Source: Mycobacterium gordonae (GTDB lineage Bacteria; Actinomycetota; Actinomycetes; Mycobacteriales; Mycobacteriaceae). Taken from it: 64,000 nt of DNA. Below, piece by piece: positions 25,846 to 36,111 of the stretch (position 1 is its first letter; each line of letters begins with the position of its first letter). Location: NCBI RefSeq assembly GCF_001417955.2, contig NZ_LKTM01000179.1, forward strand, positions 1-64,000, in the 5' to 3' direction. The notes beneath the pieces were generated by a model. That model ran no database searches, was not told the origin of the DNA, and saw only the letters and a list, made by a program, of their open reading frames with translations. A program made the position numbers and the translations under genes.

Positions 25846-27240
25846 CTGGTGCAGCGCGCGCATCTTGTTGGTCACGTCCAGCGCGGCGACCTTGTACGCC
25901 TCCGAGAACGTCGGGTAATTGAACACCGCATCCACCAGGTAGTCGACGGTGCCTCCGCAGCCCATGACGGCCTGTCCGATGTGCACCATCTCGGTGGCGC
26001 TGGTGCCGAAGATGTGGGCGCCCAGCAGCGTGCGGTCGGTGGTGGACACCAGCAGCTTGAGCATGCCGTAGGAGTCGCCCGCGATCTGGCCGCGGGCCAG
26101 TTCCCGGTACCGGCACACGCCCACCTCGTAGGGAACCGAGTCCTTGGTCAGCTCCACCTCGGTCTTGCCGACATAGGACACCTCGGGAATCGAGTAGATC
26201 CCGATCGGCTGCAGTTCGGTGATGCCGTCGGTCGGCTCGCCGAAGGCGTAGTAGGCGGCCAGTCGCCCCTGGTCCATCGAGGTCGCGGCCAGCGCCGGGA
26301 ATCCGATGACGTCACCCACGGCGTAGATGTGTTCGACCTTGGTGCGGAACTGGTCGTCGACGAAAATCCTTCCGCGGTGGTCGCTTTCGAGGCCGGCGTG
26401 CTCCAGGCCCAGGTGCTCGGTCTGGCCTTCGCGGCCCGCCGAGTACATCACCGTCTCCGCGGGGATCTGCTTTCCGCTGCCCAGGGTGGTGACGGTCCCC
26501 GACGAGCCGACGTCGACGGCGGTGACTTCCTCGCCGAACCGGAACGTCACTGCCAGGTCGCGTAGGTGGAACTTCAGCGCCTCGACGATCTCCGGGTCGC
26601 AGAAGTCGAGCATGGTGTCCCGCTTCTCCACAACGGTGACCTTGGTGCCCAGTGCGGCGAACATCGACGCGTACTCGATGCCGATCACGCCCGCGCCTAC
26701 GACGACCATCGACGCCGGCAGCGACCGCAGGTCCAGGATGCCGTCGGAGTCCAGCACCCGATGCTCGTCGAACTCGACGCCGGATGGCCGTGCGGGTTTG
26801 GTGCCCGTAGCGATGACGATGTAGTCACCGCTGACCGTCACGCGCTCGCCCTGGGCGTCTTCCTCCACCAGGACGGTGTGGGGGTCGATGAATCGGCCGT
26901 GCCCGAGCACCAGGTCGATCCGGTTTCTCATCAGCTGCGAGCGCACCACATCGACTTGCTTGCTGATCACGTGCTGGGTCCGTGCCAGCAGGTCGGCGGG
27001 GGTGATCTTGTCTTTCACCCGGTAGCTGGCGCCGTAGAGTTCGCGCTGGCTCATTCCGGTCAGGTAGACGACCGCCTCGCGCAGCGTTTTCGACGGGATC
27101 GTGCCGGTGTTGACGCAGACGCCGCCGACCATCCGGCCACGCTCGACGATGGCGACCGACTTGCCCAATTTGGCCGCTGCGATGGCGGCCTTCTGGCCGC
27201 CGGGCCCGGATCCGATAACGACCAGGTCGTACTCGCGCAT
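25834..27240 (-). CDS. sthA: Soluble pyridine nucleotide transhydrogenase SthA
   Basis: A 468-residue flavoprotein exchanging hydride between NADPH and NAD+. It has the FAD motif [19 protein letters not shown] at the N-terminus, the NAD(P) motif [19 protein letters not shown] near residue 180, the second FAD motif [14 protein letters not shown], and a dimerisation domain with [14 protein letters not shown]. In [12 protein letters not shown] the second Cys of the disulphide-reductase motif is replaced by Thr, as expected for a transhydrogenase. ATG 27240 ([10 protein letters not shown]) is chosen over ATG 27249. Convergent with the peptidase gene. Confidence 0.95.
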   Translation of the reverse strand: MREYDLVVIGSGPGGQKAAIAAAKLGKSVAIVERGRMVGGVCVNTGTIPSKTLREAVVYLTGMSQRELYGASYRVKDKITPADLLARTQHVISKQVDVVRSQLMRNRIDLVLGHGRFIDPHTVLVEEDAQGERVTVSGDYIVIATGTKPARPSGVEFDEHRVLDSDGILDLRSLPASMVVVGAGVIGIEYASMFAALGTKVTVVEKRDTMLDFCDPEIVEALKFHLRDLAVTFRFGEEVTAVDVGSSGTVTTLGSGKQIPAETVMYSAGREGQTEHLGLEHAGLESDHRGRIFVDDQFRTKVEHIYAVGDVIGFPALAATSMDQGRLAAYYAFGEPTDGITELQPIGIYSIPEVSYVGKTEVELTKDSVPYEVGVCRYRELARGQIAGDSYGMLKLLVSTTDRTLLGAHIFGTSATEMVHIGQAVMGCGGTVDYLVDAVFNYPTFSEAYKVAALDVTNKMRALHQFRR

Positions 27241-27352
27241 CGAAGTCATGTGTAGACGATAAAGCCCACAGTCGCGACTTTCTCCACAAGCGGGCGGCTG
27301 AATCACGTTGCGCGAGCACGCAGTGACGGTGAGTGTCGTCACCGTTGACGCC

Positions 27353-28408
27353 ATGACGACGCATGGACCTGGTTTTGAACTGAAAAGCCCCGGCAGTCTG
27401 ATCGCCGCGCTGCCGGCGATCCTCGGCTTTGTACCGGAGAAATCGCTGGTGCTGGTGACATTCGAGGGCCGAGCCCTCGGGGCGGTGGTGCGCGCCGACT
27501 TGTCCGACGAACTCCTCGACCGGGTGGACGACCTCGTCAAGGTCGCTGCCGCGGCGGATCCGGACAGGGTGATCGCGGTCATCGTCGACGCCGAGGGTGC
27601 GGCGTGTCCGGGATGCAACGAGGAGCACCGTCAGTTGTGCGAAGCGCTCACCGATGCTCTGTCGGAGTACGGCATCGAGCACTACGCGGCGCATGTGGTG
27701 GATCGCATCGTCGCGGGCGGCCGCTGGCACTGCGTCGACGGTTGCGGCGCGGGCGGCGAGATCGACGATCCCTCGGCGTCACCGGTTGCTGCGGCGGCGG
27801 TTCTGGAAGGTCGCCGCCTCTACTCACGACGTGCCGATCTGCAGGCGGTGATCGCGCTGGACCCGCTGCGCAGCGCGGCACTTTTGCCGGTGGTGGAACG
27901 GGCCGCGAGCGCCCGCGAGATCGAGCACGACGCAGACCCCGCCGGCTGCAGCCGCCGCGATGTGGAGAACGCGATGGCGGCGGCCGCGCGGGTCGACGAC
28001 GGGGAATCGCTGTCCGACGCTGAGTTGGCCGAGGTGGGTTGCGCGCTGACCGACGTCCAGGTGCGCGACACGTTGTACGCGCTCGCGGTGGGGGAGGACG
28101 CGGATGCCGCGGAGTCGCTGTGGGTCCTGCTGGCGCGCCTGCTGCCGCAGCCGTGGCGGGTGGAAGCGTTGGTGTTGCTGGCGTTCAGCGCCTACGTGCG
28201 CGGCGACGGACCGCTGGCGGGTCTGTCGCTGGACGCGGCGCTGCGCTGCGACCCGGGTCACCGGATGGCAGGCATGCTGGATCAGGCGTTGCAATCAGGC
28301 TTGCGGCCCACGGACATTCGGCAGCTGGGCGGCACGGGCTATCGGCTGGCCGAGCAACTCGGCGTGCGATTGCCGCCGCGGCAGACCTTCGGCCAACGCG
28401 CGGGCTGA
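27353..28408 (+). CDS. DUF4192 protein (Rv2712c homologue)
   Basis: A 351-residue DUF4192 protein beginning with the family phrase [26 protein letters not shown]. The C-terminal half carries [36 protein letters not shown]...[12 protein letters not shown]. The middle contains ACPGCNEEH and [12 protein letters not shown], Cys/His clusters that might bind metal. No enzyme family is recognised. Start ATG 27353 ([10 protein letters not shown]). It is divergent from sthA (112 bp apart) and convergent with ideR (16 bp). Confidence 0.85.
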   Translation: MTTHGPGFELKSPGSLIAALPAILGFVPEKSLVLVTFEGRALGAVVRADLSDELLDRVDDLVKVAAAADPDRVIAVIVDAEGAACPGCNEEHRQLCEALTDALSEYGIEHYAAHVVDRIVAGGRWHCVDGCGAGGEIDDPSASPVAAAAVLEGRRLYSRRADLQAVIALDPLRSAALLPVVERAASAREIEHDADPAGCSRRDVENAMAAAARVDDGESLSDAELAEVGCALTDVQVRDTLYALAVGEDADAAESLWVLLARLLPQPWRVEALVLLAFSAYVRGDGPLAGLSLDAALRCDPGHRMAGMLDQALQSGLRPTDIRQLGGTGYRLAEQLGVRLPPRQTFGQRAG

Positions 28409-28424
28409 GTGAACCGGACGGGGG

Positions 28425-29117
28425 TCAGACCTTCTCGACCTTGACCGCGTGCGCCATCTCGTGTGGCAGGGTGACGTTCTCGTGACCGGGAATGAGGATG
28501 GTTACCCCGCCGCTCTGGCCGTTTTCGACGGTGACGCGCGCATTCGGCACCACGCCGGCGTCCTTGAGGCGGGCGATCAGGTCGATGTCGCCCTGCACGT
28601 GCTCGGTGAGCTGGCGGACCACGACGGCAACCGGTGATCCGGGGGGAAGTTCGGTCAGCCGCACCAGGCTGACGTCGTCGGCGCCGGAGTCCGGGCCGAC
28701 ACCGAGGTCCAGTAGTCCGGGAATCGGGTTGCCGAACGGCGACGTCGTCGGGTTGTTGAGCACCTTGACCAGCCGGCGCTCCACGTCCTCGCTCATCACG
28801 TGCTCCCACCGGCATGCCTCGGCGTGCACTTCCTCCCAGGGCAGTCCGATGACGTCGACCAGCAGGCGCTCAGCGAGGCGGTGCTTGCGCATCACCGAGA
28901 TGGCCAGCGCCCGGCCCTTATCGGTGAGTTCGAGGTGCCGGTCGCCCGCGACACGGAGCAACCCGTCGCGTTCCATCCGGGAGACGGTCTGGCTGACGGT
29001 CGGTCCGCTCTGCTCGAGCCGTTCGGCGATGCGGGCGCGCAGCGGCGTTACGCCCTCTTCCTCGAGGTCGTAGATCGTCCGTAGGTACATCTCGGTGGTA
29101 TCGACCAGGTCGTTCAT
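28425..29117 (-). CDS. ideR: Iron-dependent repressor IdeR
   Basis: A 230-residue DtxR-family regulator that, with Fe2+ bound, represses siderophore synthesis and activates iron storage. The winged helix spans residues 5-60 (RLEQSGPTVSQTVSRMERDG). Metal ligands are present: Met10 (TEMYLRT), and HAEACRWEHVMS with Cys102, Glu105 and His106. The C-terminal SH3-like domain begins near 150 (PPGSPVAVVVRQLTEH). Start ATG 29117 and length equal M. tuberculosis IdeR. It lies downstream of sigB on the same strand, with a perfect palindrome in the 147-bp gap. Confidence 0.97.
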   Translation of the reverse strand: MNDLVDTTEMYLRTIYDLEEEGVTPLRARIAERLEQSGPTVSQTVSRMERDGLLRVAGDRHLELTDKGRALAISVMRKHRLAERLLVDVIGLPWEEVHAEACRWEHVMSEDVERRLVKVLNNPTTSPFGNPIPGLLDLGVGPDSGADDVSLVRLTELPPGSPVAVVVRQLTEHVQGDIDLIARLKDAGVVPNARVTVENGQSGGVTILIPGHENVTLPHEMAHAVKVEKV

Positions 29118-29195
29118 TCAGCATCCTCCGTTGCCGCCGAGTCTACTTCGCCAGCCGCGCCAGTGGTTTGTCCAAAACGCCCCACCGCAGCAGTA

Positions 29196-29221
29196 TGCCC
29201 GCCGCGCATGCGCGGCGGGCA
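29196..29221. terminator. Perfect 26-nt palindrome between sigB and ideR
   Basis: The halves TGCCCGCCGCGCA and TGCGCGGCGGGCA are exact reverse complements, giving a 13-bp GC-rich inverted repeat with no separate loop. It lies 44 bp after the sigB stop, 78 bp before the ideR start. No U-tract follows on the minus strand, as is common for mycobacterial hairpin terminators. It may end or attenuate sigB transcription, or serve as a protein site. Confidence 0.55.
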
Positions 29222-29264
29222 CACCGTCTCGTACCAAGCTTGCCAAATGGGCCTGGGCGACGCC

Positions 29265-30236
29265 TCAGCTGGCGTACGACCGCAGGCGGTCGGCCCGCTC
29301 GCCGTGGCGCAACTTGCACATCACGTCACGCTCGATCTGGCGAACCCGCTCGCGCGACAGGCCGAACAGCTTGCCGATCTGGTCCAGGGTGCGCGGCTGG
29401 CCGTCATCCAGACCGAAACGCAGCCGGATCACCTGATGCTCGCGTTCGTCGAGCGTGGCGAGCACGCTGCGGATGTCGGTGTGCAGCAGTTCGGCGATCA
29501 CCGCGTTCTCCGCGGACATGGCTTCGGCGTCCTCGATGAAGTCACCCAGCGGGGCCTCTTCCTCGGAGCCGACCGGCATGTCCAGGCTCACCGGGTCGCG
29601 ACTGTGCTCGAGCAGGTCGTTGATCTTCTCGATGGGGATGCCGGATTCCTCGGCCAGCTCCTCGTCAGTGGCTTCGCGGCCCAGATTCTGGTGCATCTCC
29701 CGCTTGATCCGCGCGAGCTTGTTGACCTGCTCGACAAGATGGACGGGAAGCCGAATCGTGCGGCTCTGGTCGGCCATGCCGCGGGTGATGGCCTGCCGGA
29801 TCCACCACGTGGCGTACGTGGAGAACTTGAAACCCTTTGCGTAGTCGAACTTTTCCATCGCCCGGATGAGACCGAGGTTGCCCTCCTGGATCAGGTCGAG
29901 CAGCGGCATGCCGCGTCCGGTGTAGCGCTTGGCCAGCGACACCACCAATCGCAGGTTGGCTTCCAGCAGGTGACGACGGGCGGCCTGACCATCGCGAACC
30001 ACCGCAGCGAGATCGCGTTTCCGGTTCTCGCCGAGGCGCTTCCGGGTTTCCAGCAGGTGCTCGGCATACAACCCGGCCTCGATGCGCTTGGCCAACTCGA
30101 CTTCGTCGGCGGCGTTGAGCAACGCCGTCTTTCCGATGCCGTTCAGATACACGCGCACCAAGTCTGCAGCTGGGCTTTGAGCATCCAGATCGCCGTCGAA
30201 CCGGCTTGTGGTGGCCCGTGTAGTGAGTTCGGCCAT
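29265..30236 (-). CDS. sigB: RNA polymerase sigma factor SigB
   Basis: A 323-residue group 2 sigma factor. Region 1.2 ([20 protein letters not shown]), region 2 with [19 protein letters not shown] and [13 protein letters not shown], region 3, and region 4 with [19 protein letters not shown] are all intact. It lacks the long acidic N-terminus of SigA. SigB directs stress and stationary-phase genes. ATG 30236 follows GGGAGGG. The ECF-type promoter at 30273-30299 places it under SigE/SigH control, as in M. tuberculosis. ideR follows on the same strand. Confidence 0.97.
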   Translation of the reverse strand: MAELTTRATTSRFDGDLDAQSPAADLVRVYLNGIGKTALLNAADEVELAKRIEAGLYAEHLLETRKRLGENRKRDLAAVVRDGQAARRHLLEANLRLVVSLAKRYTGRGMPLLDLIQEGNLGLIRAMEKFDYAKGFKFSTYATWWIRQAITRGMADQSRTIRLPVHLVEQVNKLARIKREMHQNLGREATDEELAEESGIPIEKINDLLEHSRDPVSLDMPVGSEEEAPLGDFIEDAEAMSAENAVIAELLHTDIRSVLATLDEREHQVIRLRFGLDDGQPRTLDQIGKLFGLSRERVRQIERDVMCKLRHGERADRLRSYAS

Positions 30237-30272
30237 TGCGCCCTCCCGATTGGCTTGTCTTGTCATGTGGTT

Positions 30273-30299
30273 AACGAGAAGCCCGCCGGTTGAGTTCCC
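30273..30299 (-). promoter_or_regulatory. SigE/SigH-type promoter of sigB
   Basis: On the minus strand GGGAAC (30299-30294) is followed after 17 bases by CGTT (30276-30273). This fits the mycobacterial ECF promoter GGAAC-N16-18-GTT and matches the known stress-induced sigB promoter. The -10 lies 36 bp upstream of the sigB start. Confidence 0.85.
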
Positions 30300-30384
30300 A
30301 CCCGATCCTCATCTCACACCCCGTGACGTGCACAAATACGGCGCTGACCTGAGAATGTCCTGAGAAGTGGCGCGAGAGGGACGG

Positions 30385-30792
30385 TTAGTCGGAACCGTCC
30401 GGGTCAATCGTCTGCGGATCAGGCCGCGGTGCGAAGTGCGGCCGCGGCTCCAGCGCCGGGCGCTCGGCGGTCGGGAACAACGGCGTGCGATGCCTGGCGG
30501 GCTCGAAGCGCCGTGGCTCGTCGGCGCTGCGCGGCGGCCGGTCGTTGGCGATCAGAACGGCGATCCACGGCAACGGTATAGAGGCCGCCACGATCAGCAG
30601 CGAGACCAGACCGTTGTGCCACGCGCCGTAGGCGAAAGCGGCCAGCAGCAGTGCCGGTATCCGAAAAGCCATGATGCTCAAGTATTTACGCACCCGCGCG
30701 CGATGCTGCACCTCGTAGGACGGTGCGGCAGCAGTGATCAGTACAGGCCGGCCCTCTTGGTCGAAGCCGTCGAACTCTGGGCCCCGCTTCAT
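30385..30792 (-). CDS. DUF3099 membrane protein (Rv2709 homologue)
   Basis: A 135-residue protein with two adjacent hydrophobic helices (about residues 38-59 and 61-80, FRIPALLLAAFAYGAWHNG and LVSLLIVAASIPLPWIAVLI). A polar Pro/Arg-rich C-terminal tail follows. The pattern before the helices (VLITAAAPSYEVQHRARVRKYLSIM) is the DUF3099 signature. I start at ATG 30792; a GTG at 30810 would add six residues with no better ribosome site. Function unknown. Its start is 76 bp from the divergent DUF3039 gene. Confidence 0.8.
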   Translation of the reverse strand: MKRGPEFDGFDQEGRPVLITAAAPSYEVQHRARVRKYLSIMAFRIPALLLAAFAYGAWHNGLVSLLIVAASIPLPWIAVLIANDRPPRSADEPRRFEPARHRTPLFPTAERPALEPRPHFAPRPDPQTIDPDGSD

Positions 30793-30868
30793 ACATCCAC
30801 TGTTGCACACTCAGCCGATTCCGGTTTCCCCGGTGTCTGGTGGCAGGCCAGGAGGCAGAATATGAGGG

Positions 30869-31108
30869 ATGGACACCCAGACGATCGAGCGCACCGATAC
30901 CCGCGAACGCACCGACGACGGGACCGGTAGCGATACGCCGAAGTACTTCCACTACGTCAAGAAGGACAAGATCGCCGAGAGCGCGGTCATGGGCAATCAC
31001 GTTGTCGCGTTGTGCGGCGAGGTATTTCCCGTCACCAAGGCCGCCAAGCCGGGCTCGCCCGTGTGCCCCGACTGCAAGCAGATCTACGAGCGGCTCAAGA
31101 AGGGCTGA
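30869..31108 (+). CDS. DUF3039 small protein (Rv2708c homologue)
   Basis: A 79-residue protein with a disordered Thr/Asp-rich start, then the conserved DUF3039 core KYFHYVKKDKIAESAVMGN, VVALCGEVF, and a terminal CPDCKQIYERLKK. The Cys in LCG plus CPDC probably form a zinc site. Such proteins are widespread in actinobacteria and uncharacterised. Start ATG 30869. Its stop codon directly adjoins the stop of the convergent YihY gene without any gap. Confidence 0.87.
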   Translation: MDTQTIERTDTRERTDDGTGSDTPKYFHYVKKDKIAESAVMGNHVVALCGEVFPVTKAAKPGSPVCPDCKQIYERLKKG

Positions 31109-32104
31109 TCAGGCCTTCGGTTCCACCGGGTCGGCCGGTTCCATCGCCGCGGTGTTGGGCTGCGGTGGCGCCGGGTCCGCCGAGCCCGACAGCGCGGCGG
31201 TGCGGCGCAGGACCCAGTTCCGCAGGCGGTGCGCGTGCGTGGCTGGTGCCGGCCATTCCTCTTGGATGGCGGCGTTGAACTCAGCGCCGATCATGATCGA
31301 GAAGCCGCCGAAGAACGCGAACAGCAGAAACGCGATCGGCGTGGCCAGTGCACCGTAGGTATAGCCGGTGCTGCCGATCCACCGCAGGTAGAAGCGCAAG
31401 CCGAGAGTCGCGACCAGGAACACCACCGAGGCCAGCACGGTGCCCGGTATCAATCTGTGCGTCGGCAGCGGCACCGGCAGCGCCACGCGGTACAGCACGG
31501 TCACTCCGGCCATCAGACCGAGGATCAACGCCGGGTAGTAGCCGTAGTGCAACAGATTCTGCAGACCGACCGGGATGTGCTCGCTCACTTTGCGCGGGCC
31601 CACCACCGCCACCGGCGCCGTGATGACCACGAACGCCAACATCACGATGTAGAGGAACAGCGAGAAGAACCGCTGCCGGACCGGATGACGCAACGGCGTC
31701 TGATCGTGGGCCTCCACCACGGCGTCGACGAACGAGGAGATAGCCGACGAGCCTGCCCACAACGAGATGAGGAAACCCAGCGAGGCGACCTCGCCACCGG
31801 CAGTGGTGGTGATGTCGCGGATGGACGGCTCGATGATCTCGTTGACGACGTTGGGAGAGAAGAAGTTCCGGGCCGTCGACAGCGTGCTCTTGATGATCGA
31901 GGGCAGGGTGTCCGCGCCGAATAGCGGCGCCACCCAGGCCAATGTGCCCAATATGCCCAGCAATAGCGGGGGCGTCGAGAGACAGGTCCAAAAACCGGCT
32001 TCCGCCGATTCCGAGAAAATCGAATCGTCCCACGCCTTGGACAGCGTCCTACGGCTTATTTGCCAGACGTGGTGGCGGGCGGGTTTTGGGACCTGGTCGC
32101 TCAT
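31109..32104 (-). CDS. YihY/BrkB family membrane protein (Rv2707 homologue)
   Basis: A 331-residue inner membrane protein with about six hydrophobic helices. Family features include RTLSKAWDDSIFSESAEAGF near the N-terminus, LGFLISLWAGSSAISSFVDAV, and the C-terminal RWIGSTGYTYGALATPIAFL followed by FFGGFSIMIGAEFNAAI. Although once labelled ribonuclease BN, these proteins are membrane proteins with no nuclease motif; the function is unknown, possibly transport. The last ~55 residues are polar and Pro-rich. Start ATG 32104. Confidence 0.87.
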   Translation of the reverse strand: MSDQVPKPARHHVWQISRRTLSKAWDDSIFSESAEAGFWTCLSTPPLLLGILGTLAWVAPLFGADTLPSIIKSTLSTARNFFSPNVVNEIIEPSIRDITTTAGGEVASLGFLISLWAGSSAISSFVDAVVEAHDQTPLRHPVRQRFFSLFLYIVMLAFVVITAPVAVVGPRKVSEHIPVGLQNLLHYGYYPALILGLMAGVTVLYRVALPVPLPTHRLIPGTVLASVVFLVATLGLRFYLRWIGSTGYTYGALATPIAFLLFAFFGGFSIMIGAEFNAAIQEEWPAPATHAHRLRNWVLRRTAALSGSADPAPPQPNTAAMEPADPVEPKA

Positions 32105-32169
32105 ACCCGTCCAGCATTGCCCATCAGACCTCGCACGCGCGACATTGGGCCGGGCGAGTTCTGCGGCAA

Positions 32170-32355
32170 TTACTGGCCGCTGACCTCCAGCACCGCCGCC
32201 AGCTCAGCCAGCTTGGCTTCGTGCTTGTTGGCGTGGTGCTGGCAGAAGAGGAGCTCAGCGCCCGAAGGCAGCTTGGCGCGGACCCGGGCGGCGGCACCGC
32301 AGCGATCGCAGCGGTCCGCTCGAGTGAGCTCGGGACTGGTCAGAGTTGCGTTCAT
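32170..32355 (-). CDS. DUF7455 zinc-ribbon-like small protein
   Basis: A 61-residue protein starting MNATLTSPELTRADRCDRCG. The actinobacterial pattern continues with PSGAELLFCQHHANKHEAKL. Cys-x2-Cys and Cys-x-His-His can coordinate zinc. This small family (DUF7455) is highly conserved in actinobacteria near sigma-factor genes. It lies 65 bp upstream of the YihY gene on the same strand. No function is assigned. ATG 32355 is preceded by GGAGG-type sequence (forward CTCCTCC at 32357-32363). Confidence 0.85.
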   Translation of the reverse strand: MNATLTSPELTRADRCDRCGAAARVRAKLPSGAELLFCQHHANKHEAKLAELAAVLEVSGQ

Positions 32356-32481
32356 GGCTCCTCCGTTCTGGCGATAATTTCACTCTGTCAGACGTTCAGA
32401 GTTTTCGCCTTGTTCCCTGACCGTTATGAGGTGTGTCGTTTCTCACGAATATTTGCCCACAAATGGGGCAGGGTAATCACC

Positions 32482-32862
32482 GTGTCGGAAATTGCCGCTG
32501 TACTGGTGCGTTTGTGCTCTGAGCAGGAGTGGTCCGGCGCTCAGGAGCGGGGTTTCTTCCCGCCGGAGTCCGCCGGCCCGGAGGCCGAGGCGTTCGTCCA
32601 TCTGTCGACCATCGAGCAGGTTCACCTGCCGGCCAATCGGCTCTACCGCGGCCGTGGCGACATGATGCTGCTGTATCTCGACGCCGCGGCTCTCGACGCG
32701 CCCGTCCGATGGGAGCGCGGAGTGCCGACCGACCCGGAGTCGATGCGCTTTCCCCATCTGTATGGCCCGCTGCCGGTCCAGGCGGTCATCAAGGCGGTGG
32801 CCTACCCGCCAGCGGCCGACGGTAGTTTCCCGGCGCTACGCGGCGCTCAGGACGCGACGTAA
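32482..32862 (+). CDS. DUF952 domain protein (Rv2705c homologue)
   Basis: A 126-residue protein of the DUF952 family, recognised by AFVHLSTIEQVHLPANRLYRG and LLYLDAAALDAPVRWE, then FPHLYGPLPVQAVIKAV. The fold relates to RNA-2'-phosphotransferase/ADP-ribosyltransferase-like proteins (His in FVHLS), but no activity is established for the family. I start at GTG 32482 (VSEIAAVLVRL), where the homologous region begins. Its 3' end overlaps the convergent RidA gene by 16 bp. Confidence 0.8.
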   Translation: MSEIAAVLVRLCSEQEWSGAQERGFFPPESAGPEAEAFVHLSTIEQVHLPANRLYRGRGDMMLLYLDAAALDAPVRWERGVPTDPESMRFPHLYGPLPVQAVIKAVAYPPAADGSFPALRGAQDAT

Positions 32863-33218
32863 GCGTCGGCCTCGATCTCCACCAGCAGCTCGGGTGCGAT
32901 CAACGCCGACACCTCGACCATGGTGGCGACCGGACGGATCTGTCCGAACACCTCGGCATGTGCGTCGCCCACTTCGCGCCATCGGGAAATGTCGGTCACA
33001 TAGATGCGGGTGCGAATGACGTCGGCCAGCGTGGCTCCGGCCTGGCCGAGGGCAGTTTCGATGCGGCGCAATGCATCCCGGGTCTGCGCAGCGAGGCTGT
33101 CGCCGCTGCCGGTAGTGCCGGCCACCGCCACCAACGGGCCGACGCGCACTGCTCTGGAATAGCCGACGACCGGTTCGAACCCGGAGTCTGAGGGAATGTT
33201 GTGGCGGTTCGCTGACAT
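32847..33218 (-). CDS. RidA family protein (Rv2704 homologue)
   Basis: A 123-residue RidA/YjgF/Rid family protein. The substrate-site Arg is in VIRTRIYVTDISRW, and a terminal acidic residue is in VEIEADAYVAS. RidA deaminates reactive enamine/imine intermediates from PLP enzymes. The N-terminus (GFEPVVGYSRAVRVGPLVAVAG) fits the RidA-5/6-like subfamilies, some of which lack deaminase activity. ATG 33218 (MSANRHN) is chosen over longer in-frame extensions. Divergent from the lipoprotein at 33237 and overlapping DUF952 at the 3' end. Confidence 0.85.
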   Translation of the reverse strand: MSANRHNIPSDSGFEPVVGYSRAVRVGPLVAVAGTTGSGDSLAAQTRDALRRIETALGQAGATLADVIRTRIYVTDISRWREVGDAHAEVFGQIRPVATMVEVSALIAPELLVEIEADAYVAS

Positions 33219-33236
33219 GGGCGACACAGTACGAGG

Positions 33237-33737
33237 GTGCGCCGCTTTACCCGCGCGGGATCTGCTGGTACCTGTGCTGGGGTGCGCAGCAACACCGCTG
33301 TGGTGTGGACCCTGGCAGCCCTGGCGTCCTCGGGTTGCCTGGGCGCGCCGCACGCCTCCAACCCGTCACTCAACGACGAGGTCCGGGTCGGCGACCTGGC
33401 TTTCACCGTGACGGCGATCAACCTCGGGGTCCCGCAGACCGGCCACCGGACCGCGCAAGGTGTCTTTGTGGTCGTCAACCTCGCGGTAGGGAACAGGGGC
33501 GATCGGCCGCGATCGGTGTATTGCCAGGACCAGACGCTCAGGGACCCCGCGGGCAAGAGTTACGGGAACGCGCTGAACCTCGACTCACCTGCGGACGTCG
33601 TCTCCGTCGGTCCGGGCAACACGGTGCTCGTCAAGTGCGCGTTCGACGTCCCGACCGGAACGCTGCCCGCTGCGATCGAACTGCGCGACTCGCAGTACTC
33701 CAAGGGCGTGCGGGTGGCACTGCTGGGCGGAGGCTGA
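33237..33737 (+). CDS. DUF4352-type secreted lipoprotein
   Basis: A protein of up to 166 residues with a hydrophobic signal (TAVVWTLAALASSGC) ending in a lipobox-like Ser-Ser-Gly-Cys. It then has an Ig-like DUF4352/telokin-like domain: VRVGDLAFTVTAI, GVFVVVNLAVGNRG, and VYCQDQTLRDPAGKSY. These domains are extracytoplasmic ligand or protein binders of unknown role. The start is uncertain: GTG 33237 gives a long n-region, while GTG 33282 gives a more typical lipoprotein signal of 19 residues. Followed after 19 bp by an alpha/beta hydrolase gene. Confidence 0.72.
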   Translation: MRRFTRAGSAGTCAGVRSNTAVVWTLAALASSGCLGAPHASNPSLNDEVRVGDLAFTVTAINLGVPQTGHRTAQGVFVVVNLAVGNRGDRPRSVYCQDQTLRDPAGKSYGNALNLDSPADVVSVGPGNTVLVKCAFDVPTGTLPAAIELRDSQYSKGVRVALLGGG

Positions 33738-33756
33738 ATGACGTTACCGTGATTCG

Positions 33757-34448
33757 GTGACGACTTTCGCGTTGGTGCACGGTGGCTGGCTGGGGGCGTG
33801 GTCGTGGGACGAAGTGGCTGCACTGCTGCGGCAGGCTCAACACCACGTGATCGCGGTGGATCTACCCATCGATGACCCGACGGCAAGCTTCGCGACGTAT
33901 GCGGACGAGGTGTGCCAGGCACTGGGAGGCTGTGACGACGACGTCGTGGTCGTGGGGCACTCGCTCGGCGGTCACACGATTCCGTTGGTCGCGGCTCGCC
34001 GTCCGGTCCGGCACCTCGTCTACCTGTGTGCGCTGCTGCCGGACATCGGTCGCAGCCTGGCGGACCAGGTGGCCACCGAGACCGACATGCTGAATCCAGT
34101 CTGGCTGAGCGGCCTCAGCGAACCGGATGATCAGCTGCGGACGAGATGGGTCGACCGGGACATAGCCCGGACCCTTATCTGTGCTGACTGCGACGACGCC
34201 ACGGCGGAAGCCGTACTCGACCGGCTCCGGCCGCAAGCAGCGCTGCCCAATGTGGCGCCGTTCTCGCTGGCCGAATTTCCGGACGTGGAGTGCACGTACG
34301 TGGTGTGCACCGAGGACCAGTTCGTCCAGCCGGACTGGTCACGGCGGGTCGCCCGCGAACGGCTCGGCGCCCAGATCGTCGAACTGCCGGGTGGTCACTC
34401 CCCGCTGCTGTCTCGCCCGGCCGCGGTGGTAGACGTACTGCTGAGCCG

Positions 34449-34452
<4 letters not shown>
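33757..34452 (+). CDS. Alpha/beta hydrolase, MES/HNL-like
   Basis: A 231-residue small alpha/beta hydrolase of the plant-esterase-like (EstC/MES) group. The opening [21 protein letters not shown] has the oxyanion HGG, and the nucleophile elbow is [15 protein letters not shown]. The acid is probably in [10 protein letters not shown], and the catalytic His is in [15 protein letters not shown]. All triad residues are present, so it should be active on esters or similar bonds; substrate unknown. GTG 33757. The last four bases overlap the end of sigA, which is convergent. Confidence 0.85.
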
Positions 34453-35933
<1,481 letters not shown>

Positions 35934-36067
35934 GTACACCCCTTCAGTTGGACGCACTTCCGGTGGGTCTGGGCATGGAAGACCGAAAGTGTCTGTTATG
36001 TCGATTGTCGGCGTTTGATATCAGCGTGAGTATCGCGCGCTATCGGTTTGGGCGGCCGCCGACGACC

Positions 36068-36073
36068 ATTGTA
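36068..36073 (-). promoter_or_regulatory. Candidate -10 element for sigA
   Basis: On the minus strand TACAAT matches the mycobacterial -10 TANNNT (four bases upstream of it read AAGT). It lies 135 bp upstream of the sigA start, in the 178-bp gap after ppgK. No clear -35 is visible, which is common for SigA promoters of mycobacteria. Confidence 0.4.
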
Positions 36074-36111
36074 ACTTCACACGGCCCTCGTACTGGTCGA
36101 GCGGACAAAAT

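Noticed and set aside
29163..30293. Long plus-strand ORF over sigB
   Set aside because: Antisense shadow of a conserved sigma factor; no ribosome site and no family similarity.
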